Part shown: piece by piece, positions 57,780 through 64,000 of the stretch
Position numbering within the stretch: the first letter of the stretch is position 1
How the letters are laid out: every line of letters begins with the position of its first letter
Assembly: GCF_003367905.1 (NCBI RefSeq)
Contig: NZ_CP029462.1
Coordinates: 682,001-746,000 of the forward strand
Source: Megasphaera stantonii
GTDB lineage: Bacteria; Bacillota; Negativicutes; Veillonellales; Megasphaeraceae
Direction: 5' to 3'
Length of the DNA stretch: 64,000 nt
Notes under the pieces: generated by a model
What the model was told of the DNA's origin: nothing
Databases searched by the model: none
Seen by the model: the letters and a program-made list of their open reading frames with translations, nothing else
Made by a program: the position numbers and the translations under genes

Positions 57780-58307
57780 ATGGACACCGGATTGATTCAT
57801 ATATATTGCGGCGACGGCAAGGGGAAGACGACGGCCGCCGTCGGCCTGACTATCCGCTGCGTCGGGCGGGGAGGCCGCGTCGTATTCGCTCAGTTTCTCA
57901 AAACCAGAGAAACAGGCGAGCTGGCCGTCCTGCAGCAGCTGGACGCCGTCACGGTGATGCGGGGCGAAGGCCCTTCCAAATTCACCTTTCAGATGACGCC
58001 GGACGAGCTAGAAGAGACGAAACGGCAGCAGCGAGCCCTGTTCCATGAAATCGTCGAGCACTGCCGCCGGGAAACGCCGGACATGCTCGTACTGGATGAA
58101 GCCCTGCCGGCGTGCCGTCTGGGACTACTCCCGGAAGACGAACTGCTTTCCTTCCTCCGTACCCGGCCCGATACGCTGGAAGTCGTCCTGACCGGCCGCG
58201 ACCCGTCAGAGCGCCTGCTCGCCCTGGCCGACTACGTATCGGAAATCTGCAAGCGCAGGCATCCCTACGACAGGGGAATTGCAGCCCGTGCCGGCATTGA
58301 AGAATAA
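57780..58307 (+). CDS. cobO: Corrinoid adenosyltransferase (CobA/BtuR/CobO family)
   Basis: 175 residues from ATG 57780, preceded by GAGGAG. P-loop YCGDGKGKTTAAVGL binds ATP; LVLDEALPACRLGL and VLTGRDPSERLLALADYV complete the family pattern. It transfers adenosyl to cob(I)alamin, making the coenzyme for B12-dependent mutases. Probably cotranscribed with the amidohydrolase 18 bp downstream. Confidence 0.93.
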   Translation: MDTGLIHIYCGDGKGKTTAAVGLTIRCVGRGGRVVFAQFLKTRETGELAVLQQLDAVTVMRGEGPSKFTFQMTPDELEETKRQQRALFHEIVEHCRRETPDMLVLDEALPACRLGLLPEDELLSFLRTRPDTLEVVLTGRDPSERLLALADYVSEICKRRHPYDRGIAARAGIEE

Positions 58308-58325
58308 CCCAAAGGAGTGTTGACC

Positions 58326-59585
58326 ATGCATCGTATATTACAAGCAGTACAGCAAGAAGCGGCTGAATTGACAGCCATCCGCCGCCGCTGCCACGAACAT
58401 CCCGAGCTGTCCCGTCAGGAAACGCAGACGATGGCCTATATTCAGGAAAAGCTTGCCGAATACGGCATCGCCAGCCGCCATATAGAGCACGGCGGCATCC
58501 TCGGCTGGATAGACGGCCAAAATCCGGGGAAGACCCTGCTCCTGCGCGCCGATATCGACGCCCTGCCTATCGAGGAAAGCGACTGCAACCTGTCTCAGCA
58601 GCGCAGCTGCCGGTCCCATACCCCCGGCGTCATGCACGCCTGCGGCCACGACGGTCACATCGCCATGCAGCTCGTCGCCGCCAAACTGCTGAACCAGTGG
58701 AAGGACCGCTGGAACGGCAAAATCATCCTCATGTTCGAGCAAGGTGAAGAAGAATCGGGCCCCTTGGCCTATCTCCTTCACTATATAGAAGAAAAAAGCG
58801 GCTGGCACATCGACGCCTGCTATGCTACCCACGTGCGCTGGGACATTCCGACGGGAAAAATCGCCGTCTGCCGCGAAGCGCCCATGGCCGGCGGCTTCGG
58901 CTTCGAAATCAGGATCAATGGCCACGGCGGCCACGGCTCCCGTCCTGATTTGGCCCAAAGCCCTATCGACTGCTTCCACGCTTTTTACAGCGACCTGCAG
59001 GCCCTGCGCATGCGCGTCGTGCCGCCCCTGAGCGGGCTCACCGTATCCATCGGTTCGCTCCACAGCGGCAGCGCCCTCAACGTCATCCCCAACGACCTGA
59101 CATTTGCCGGCACGTGCCGCTTCTTCAGTTACGACCAGGCCGGCAAACGGTTTTACGAAGAATTCCTGCGCATCCTTGACAACGCTTGCCGCACCTACGG
59201 CTGCACCTACGATATCCTGCACATGCCCAAGCCCTTATTTGAGGTACAGAACAACCCGGTCTGCGCAAAACTCGCCGAACAAGCCGTCGCTTCCTATATC
59301 GGCCCTGATGCCCTGACTGACTGCACGCCCTGGATGGCCTCGGAAACCTTCGCCATCACAGCCCGCCTCTACCCCGGCGTCCTGACCTTTACGGGCATTG
59401 CCAACGCCGACAAAGGCTGCGGCGCCAACCACCACACGCCGGAATTCGACCTCGACGAAGACGGCTTGATCTATGGAACCACAGCCTGCGTAGGCTACGC
59501 CTTGGACTACCTGACCCAGGCGCCGGATATTCCCTTCACGCGGCCTGACGAGCCGCTGGAAATCCTCGCCTCGCGGAATATCTAA
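58326..59585 (+). CDS. M20-family metal-dependent amidohydrolase
   Basis: 419 residues. Metal ligands are in MHACGHDGH and EQGEEESGP; a dimerisation lid domain follows (INGHGGHGSRPDLAQSPID); late His in CGANHHTPEFDLDEDGL. It resembles the hippurate/N-acyl-amino-acid hydrolase subgroup. Exact substrate unknown. ATG 58326 has AAAGGAG 9 nt upstream. Confidence 0.9.
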   Translation: MHRILQAVQQEAAELTAIRRRCHEHPELSRQETQTMAYIQEKLAEYGIASRHIEHGGILGWIDGQNPGKTLLLRADIDALPIEESDCNLSQQRSCRSHTPGVMHACGHDGHIAMQLVAAKLLNQWKDRWNGKIILMFEQGEEESGPLAYLLHYIEEKSGWHIDACYATHVRWDIPTGKIAVCREAPMAGGFGFEIRINGHGGHGSRPDLAQSPIDCFHAFYSDLQALRMRVVPPLSGLTVSIGSLHSGSALNVIPNDLTFAGTCRFFSYDQAGKRFYEEFLRILDNACRTYGCTYDILHMPKPLFEVQNNPVCAKLAEQAVASYIGPDALTDCTPWMASETFAITARLYPGVLTFTGIANADKGCGANHHTPEFDLDEDGLIYGTTACVGYALDYLTQAPDIPFTRPDEPLEILASRNI

Positions 59586-59608
59586 TACAATTTCACTGCA
59601 TCATCATA

Positions 59609-59658
59609 AAAAGCTGCCGTCTGAAGAAAATCCATGTTTTCTTCAGACGGCAGCTTTT
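59609..59658. terminator. Bidirectional terminator (22-bp perfect stem)
   Basis: A perfect 22-bp inverted repeat (59609-59630 with 59637-59658) with a 6-nt loop, between the amidohydrolase gene and the convergent MFS gene. Confidence 0.9.
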
Positions 59659-59696
59659 GCTGCATTGCGGTTCTATTAGTTATTTCTTGTACCGCT

Positions 59697-60893
59697 TTAC
59701 CATTCATTCTTATGAGCCGGATAAATCAGCCCGTAAAACGACAGCAACGCCCCCAGTTCTCCCACGACCATGACAACGCCCATGGGAATGGCCGTATAAC
59801 TGCCGGCAATGCCGACGACCGGGGCCATGACGGCTCCCGATATCATGGAGAAGAAGCCGATGAGGGCCGACGCGCTGCCGGCGTTGCGGCCCTGGGACTG
59901 CATGGCCAGGGAAAAGCTGCTCGTCCCCAAAGCCGACAGGGTCGACACGGTGATAAAGAGGACGACGACAACTACGGGCAGCGGCGCCTGGGCGAAGAAA
60001 GAAGCCAGCAATACGGCGCTGCCGACGACGGCAATCCACAGCGACGCCCGCAGCGTTTTCCAGTCGGCTACCGTGCCGGCCAAACGTCCCGTCAGCGCGC
60101 CGCTCAGCATGAGGCCGATGCCGTTCGTGCCGAAGATGAGGCTGAATCCCTGCGGCGACACGTGATATACATTTTGAAACACGAAGGACGACCCCGATAT
60201 ATAGGCGAAAAAGGCGGCAAAGGCAAAACACTGCATCAGGCAGTGGCCCATAAAATAAGACTGGCGAAACAATCCGCCAAAGCCTTTCAAACTGGACAGG
60301 ACGCCGCCGGCAGCCCGCCGCCGCGCCGGCAGGGTTTCTCCCATGGCAAACGCGCCGGCCGTTAAAGCGGCCCCAATGAAGGCCAGCAGGACAAACACGC
60401 CCTGCCAAGCCGCAAACCGCAGGATCTGCCCGCCGATGACCGGCGCTAAAATAGGCGCCAGCCCGTTGACCAGCATGAGCATGGAGAAAAACCGCGTCAG
60501 GGCCGGCCCCTTGCATACGTCGCGGGCAATCGCCCTGGCAATGACGATGCCGGCCCCGCCGGAAAAGCCCTGTACAAAGCGAAAGGCTAAAAAGAGATAA
60601 ATAGACGAAGAAAAAATACAACCTATCGTAGACAGCGTAAATACGGCCATGCCGATGACGAGAGGCTTGCGCCGCCCCATATCGTCGCTGGCCGGTCCGG
60701 CGATAATCTGCCCGGCCGCCATGCCGGCCATCGACGCCGTCAGCGTCAGCTGAATCATAGATGGCGTAACGGAAAAATCTTCCATCATGAACGGAAGGGC
60801 CGGCAGATACATATCCGTCGATAACGGCGCGATAGCCGCCAGCATGCCTAAAAAGACCGTCAGGAAGGCCATCATTTTCTTTCGCTGCATCAT
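59697..60893 (-). CDS. MFS multidrug exporter, Bcr/CflA type
   Basis: 398 residues, 12 membrane helices. IAPLSTDMYLPALPFMMEDF in the first helix/loop and ASMAGMAAGQIIAGPASDDMGRR, split over residues 50-73, are characteristic of the Bcr/CflA drug:H+ antiporter group. Substrate unknown. Start ATG 60893, with GGAG 5 nt upstream; it overlaps the HAD gene stop by 4 bp (ATGA), so translation is coupled. Confidence 0.9.
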   Translation of the reverse strand: MMQRKKMMAFLTVFLGMLAAIAPLSTDMYLPALPFMMEDFSVTPSMIQLTLTASMAGMAAGQIIAGPASDDMGRRKPLVIGMAVFTLSTIGCIFSSSIYLFLAFRFVQGFSGGAGIVIARAIARDVCKGPALTRFFSMLMLVNGLAPILAPVIGGQILRFAAWQGVFVLLAFIGAALTAGAFAMGETLPARRRAAGGVLSSLKGFGGLFRQSYFMGHCLMQCFAFAAFFAYISGSSFVFQNVYHVSPQGFSLIFGTNGIGLMLSGALTGRLAGTVADWKTLRASLWIAVVGSAVLLASFFAQAPLPVVVVVLFITVSTLSALGTSSFSLAMQSQGRNAGSASALIGFFSMISGAVMAPVVGIAGSYTAIPMGVVMVVGELGALLSFYGLIYPAHKNEW

Positions 60894-61567
60894 GCTCTCT
60901 CCACCGCCTTTTCTTCCGCTTCCAGCAAGGCCGGCACGTCGGCCAGCGTCCGGCAGCGCTTCCAAGCCAGCGCCGCAACGTCGTCGGAAACGGGAGCGAT
61001 GTCGGGAATAAAGACCGACGGAATATGAGCCTCATGGGCGGCCAGCAAGCCGTTTCTCGAGTCCTCCAGCACGAGAGCCTGCTCCGGCTTCGCGCCGGAC
61101 CGGCGGCAGGCTTCCCAAAAGATATCCGGAGCCGGCTTGCCATGAGCTACGTCTTCGCCGCTCTGGACGACGGAAAAATACGAAGCGACGCCGGCCTTTT
61201 CCAGCAAAAAGCGAATCTGCGATTCCGGCGAAGACGACGCGACGGCGCAGCGGCTGCCTCGCCCTTTTGCATAGGCCAGTATATCCTGCAATCCCGGTTT
61301 AACCGGAATGATGTGCTCCCGGTAATACTGCAGCTGATCGGCTACTTTTTTCTCGCGAATCGGATCGTACGGAAACTCCGGCCCGAAGTATCGTCCGAAC
61401 ACGGCGGCGATGCGCCGGTTGTCCATGCCGATGACGCTGCGGAACACGTCTTCCGGCAGCTCATATCCGTATTCCCTGCAAACGTCCCGCCAGCATATAT
61501 AAGAAATCTGCTCGGTGTCAAACATCGTTCCATCCATGTCGAAGATAAATACTTTCGGTATATGCAT
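60890..61567 (-). CDS. HAD-superfamily phosphatase (beta-phosphoglucomutase-like)
   Basis: 225 residues. Nucleophile Asp in VFIFDMDGTMFDTEQ, an alpha-helical cap, SSSPESQIRFLLEKAGVASYF (motif II Ser), GKPAPDIFWEACRRSG (motif III Lys) and VLEDSRNGLLAAHEA (motif IV Asp). Small phosphometabolite hydrolase or mutase; substrate not predictable. ATG 61567 is preferred over 61573 because AAAGGGG is 7 nt upstream. Confidence 0.88.
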   Translation of the reverse strand: MHIPKVFIFDMDGTMFDTEQISYICWRDVCREYGYELPEDVFRSVIGMDNRRIAAVFGRYFGPEFPYDPIREKKVADQLQYYREHIIPVKPGLQDILAYAKGRGSRCAVASSSPESQIRFLLEKAGVASYFSVVQSGEDVAHGKPAPDIFWEACRRSGAKPEQALVLEDSRNGLLAAHEAHIPSVFIPDIAPVSDDVAALAWKRCRTLADVPALLEAEEKAVERA

Positions 61568-61751
61568 AGGCATTCCCCTTTCTTTTATGCGATGTATACT
61601 ATTATATGAAAACAATTTTACCATTTCAAGTCCTCGCCGTTTATACCTGGAAGCTATGCCGTTCATTCTCAAATTCTTTCTCGTTTCCTCTTGTTTCTTT
61701 TGCAGAATTTGTTACAATAGTACGTAAACGTTTGAAGAAAGGTGACCTCAT

Positions 61752-62933
61752 ATGATAGAGTCAATCATACGCCTCTGCATAAAAGATTATGAAAATACGG
61801 CAGATAAAAAGGTCCGGGAAAAGTACAGCATTCTCGGCGGCCTCTTGGGCATCATCTGCAACCTCTTTTTATTTGCCAGCAAATTTGCCGTCGGCATGAT
61901 GTCCAACAGTATCGCCATCTTATCCGATGCCTTCAACAACCTGACGGACATGGGGTCGTCGGCCATTTCCATTATCAGCGCCAAGCTGAGCAACCGCCCG
62001 CCCGATAAGGATCACCCCTTCGGCCACGGCCGGTTTGAATATTTAGCGTCCCTGACGATCGGCATGATTATCCTCGTCGTCGGCTACAAGCTGTGCGAAA
62101 CGTCGATTGCCAAGTTCTTCGCGCCGGAGCCGATGGAAATTTCCTACTGGAGCATCGGCGTCCTCATCTTGTCTATCGCCGTAAAGGGCTGGATGTACTA
62201 CTATAACCGCTACATCGGCAAAAAAATCAACTCCGGCGTCAACGAAGCCACGGCAGCCGACAGCATCAACGACGCCATCGCCACGACAGGCGTCCTGGTC
62301 GCGACGATTGCCCAGCAATTTACGACCCTGCCCGTCGACGCCGCCGCCGGGACCCTCATCGGCCTCATGATCATCTACGCCGGATACGGCATCGTAAGAG
62401 AAGTCGTCAACATTCTCCTCGGCCAGGCTCCCGATGAACAGCTCGTCAAGGAAATCGTCCAGATGGCCCTGCAGTGCGATTACGTCGTAGGCGTCCACGA
62501 CATCAAGATCCACGACTACGGCCCGGGGCGCATGTTCGGCTCTCTTCACGCTGAAATCCCCGACACGGCTGATTTAGTCGAAGTCCACGCGGCTTTAGAC
62601 GTACTGGAAGACGAAATCCAGGAAAAATTCCAAATCGAGTTCAGCATCCACATGGACCCCTTGTGTACGGACCAGCAGGTCATCACGCAGACGCGCCGCT
62701 TGCTGGATACGTTCATCCAAAAGGAATACCCCCAGTACCATACGGACAACCTCCGCATCACGTCGGGAAAGGTCCGCCTCAACATCATCTGCGACCTCCA
62801 TATCCCGCCGCAGGAATACACGAAGAAGCACATCCGCGCCATACGGAAGCACATTTCCGAAGCGATGAAGCAGTACGGAGAACGGTACCACATCGTCCTA
62901 GCCCGCATCCTGCCGGAAGGACAAACAAAATAA
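61752..62933 (+). CDS. Cation diffusion facilitator (CDF) metal exporter
   Basis: 393 residues. Six membrane helices to about residue 215, with metal-site motifs ILSDAFNNLTDMGSS and DKDHPFGHGRFEYLASL, and a second DSINDAIATTGVL. The first cytoplasmic dimer domain follows; an extra ~90 residues at the C-terminus (IRITSGKVRLNIICDLHIPP region) appear to be a second copy of a similar fold. Exports Zn, Mn, Fe or Co; the ion is not predictable from motif reading alone. AAAGGTGA site upstream. Confidence 0.9.
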   Translation: MIESIIRLCIKDYENTADKKVREKYSILGGLLGIICNLFLFASKFAVGMMSNSIAILSDAFNNLTDMGSSAISIISAKLSNRPPDKDHPFGHGRFEYLASLTIGMIILVVGYKLCETSIAKFFAPEPMEISYWSIGVLILSIAVKGWMYYYNRYIGKKINSGVNEATAADSINDAIATTGVLVATIAQQFTTLPVDAAAGTLIGLMIIYAGYGIVREVVNILLGQAPDEQLVKEIVQMALQCDYVVGVHDIKIHDYGPGRMFGSLHAEIPDTADLVEVHAALDVLEDEIQEKFQIEFSIHMDPLCTDQQVITQTRRLLDTFIQKEYPQYHTDNLRITSGKVRLNIICDLHIPPQEYTKKHIRAIRKHISEAMKQYGERYHIVLARILPEGQTK

Positions 62934-62956
62934 TATACAAACATACGACAAAACAC

Positions 62957-62999
62957 GACCTGTCAGCACTTCTATGCCGACGGGTCGTGTCTTTTTTTT
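62957..62999. terminator. Terminator between CDF gene and molybdenum-subunit gene
   Basis: Imperfect stem ACACGACC...GGTCGTGT followed by TTTTTTTA; convergent genes on both sides. Confidence 0.8.
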
Positions 63000-63014
63000 A
63001 TGATCGTATTGATT

Positions 63015-64000
63015 TTATTGTTTATGCTTCAAAGTCATATATACTTTTTCCGCCGTAATGGGAAGGTCCGTAAAGCGGACGCCGACGGCATTGTATACAG
63101 CGTCGGCGATGGCCGGAGACGGCGTGTTGATGACGATTTCGCCGATAGATTTTGCACCGAAGGGGCCGTTAGGCTCGTAGCTGGGCGCAAATTCTACGCG
63201 GATGCTGCCTAAATCCATGCGGCTGGGAATGCGGTACTGCATGAACGAATTCTGCTGAATGCGTCCTGTCTCAGTAATCGTCACGTCTTCCATGAGGGCC
63301 ATGCCGATACCCTGGACCAGACCGCCTTCGACCTGCACGCGGGCCAAGGCCGGATTGATGACGGTACCGCAGTCGACGACGGCGGCAAAGTCGACGAGCT
63401 CAATATGGCCCGTCTCGGGGTCTAAGTCGATTTCAGCGGCCCCGGCCATATACGGCGGCGGCGACGTCGGCGAGTAATGGGATTCCGTCGCTTCCAAGGC
63501 GATTTCATTGCCGCACATGGCACCGTTGCCCAAATCCTTGATGGTAATGGCCTTGCCCGAAACGACGTCGACAATCGCTTCGCCCGTAAAGTCCAAATCC
63601 TCTATGGCAGCCGGCTTCAGTACCAAGGCCGCCCGTTCCTTCATGCGCTGAATCAAGGTCTGGCAGGTCTTTTCCACAGCCTTGCCGGTCAAGTACGTCG
63701 TAGACGAGGCATAGGAACCGCTGTCGTACGGCGACGTATCCGTGTCGACGCCGTACGTCACGATGTTGTCGACGGGACATTGCAGGCACTCAGCGGCAAT
63801 CTGGGCCAATATGGTGTCGCACCCCGTACCCATATCCGTCGCGCCGATATTAAGGGAATAGAAGCCGTCGTCGTTGACCTTGATCGTAACGGAGGCTACG
63901 TCGACGTTGGAAATGCTCGAGCCCTGCATGGCCAGCGACAGGCCGACGCTGCGGATATGGCCGTTCGGCAGGACCTTTCTCGGATATTTTTCATCCCAGC
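63015..64000 (-). CDS. Xanthine dehydrogenase-family molybdopterin-binding subunit (5' part outside window)
   Basis: At least 328 C-terminal residues; the frame is open to the window edge and begins WDEKYPRKVLPNGHIRS. MoCo-domain motifs: NIGATDMGTGCDTILAQIAAECL near the start, FAAVVDCGTVINPALARVQVEGGLVQGIGMAL region, and active-site Glu in GPFGAKSIGEIVINTP. It belongs to hydroxylases of purines, nicotinate or aldehydes. FAD and Fe-S subunits, and the identity of the substrate, lie outside the window. Confidence 0.9.
   Translation of the reverse strand, partial: WDEKYPRKVLPNGHIRSVGLSLAMQGSSISNVDVASVTIKVNDDGFYSLNIGATDMGTGCDTILAQIAAECLQCPVDNIVTYGVDTDTSPYDSGSYASSTTYLTGKAVEKTCQTLIQRMKERAALVLKPAAIEDLDFTGEAIVDVVSGKAITIKDLGNGAMCGNEIALEATESHYSPTSPPPYMAGAAEIDLDPETGHIELVDFAAVVDCGTVINPALARVQVEGGLVQGIGMALMEDVTITETGRIQQNSFMQYRIPSRMDLGSIRVEFAPSYEPNGPFGAKSIGEIVINTPSPAIADAVYNAVGVRFTDLPITAEKVYMTLKHKQ

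Noticed and set aside
59710-61143. Minus-strand 477-codon frame overlapping the MFS and HAD genes
   Set aside because: Arg/Gly-rich shadow in an alternative frame of two well-supported genes.

Overview
The window looks like chromosome of a lactate-fermenting Negativicute, most likely Megasphaera or a close relative. This is inferred from gene content and sequence style, not from a database search. The pointers are a Ni-dependent lactate racemase (larA) next to an FAD-linked D-lactate dehydrogenase, a lactate permease (lctP) with a LUD-domain protein nearby, a single-chain pyruvate:ferredoxin oxidoreductase, moderate-to-high GC coding with AT-rich intergenic gaps, and strong AGGAGG ribosome binding sites.

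Layout. 1-4 kb: end of a LysR regulator, an Old Yellow Enzyme-type flavoprotein, a secreted esterase and a YczE-type membrane protein. 4-5.6 kb: infC-rpmI-rplT with an attenuator-like leader and an AUU start, then tRNA-Ser and tRNA-Pro. 5.7-13.8 kb: TerC, larA (frameshifted near its N-terminus), D-lactate dehydrogenase, proC, an alanine/sodium symporter and an aminotransferase. 13.95-14.65 kb: two ~340-bp tandem non-coding repeats abutting the rrn terminator. 14.7-19.7 kb: a complete rRNA operon on the minus strand (16S-23S-5S, no spacer tRNA) with two near-consensus tandem promoters.

20-27.5 kb: glmS preceded by a glmS ribozyme, glmM, an FAD oxidoreductase, cdaR and cdaA (c-di-AMP synthesis coupled to amino-sugar and cell-wall synthesis), and an Rrf2 regulator. 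27.6-29.2 kb: a phosphate transporter with its DUF47 partner. 29.5-34.9 kb: a mannitol PTS operon, mtlA-mtlR-mtlF, followed by a sorbitol/sorbose-phosphate-type dehydrogenase where mtlD is expected; mtlR appears to start at ACG. 35-41.7 kb: a cyclase-family hydrolase and the lower glycolytic genes gap, gpmI, cggR, pgk, tpiA. 41.7-47.8 kb: a YdcF protein, tmRNA, a secreted rhodanese, the LUD protein, lctP, a nitroreductase and a histidine phosphatase.

47.9-57.1 kb: pyruvate:ferredoxin oxidoreductase and a probable operon cca - class B PBP - folD - cfa. 57.2-64 kb: MarR, corrinoid adenosyltransferase with an M20 amidohydrolase, an MFS exporter with a HAD phosphatase, a CDF metal exporter, and the 3' part of a xanthine-dehydrogenase-type molybdenum subunit running off the window.

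Together the genes describe a fermenter that imports lactate and mannitol, passes carbon through lower glycolysis or racemase/D-LDH to pyruvate, and oxidises pyruvate with ferredoxin. No phage, transposase or CRISPR array was seen. The least explained DNA is the repeat tract around the rRNA operon tail: it contains an element with interleaved inverted repeats, also present in the 23S-5S spacer, and inverted pieces of the 5S 3' end.
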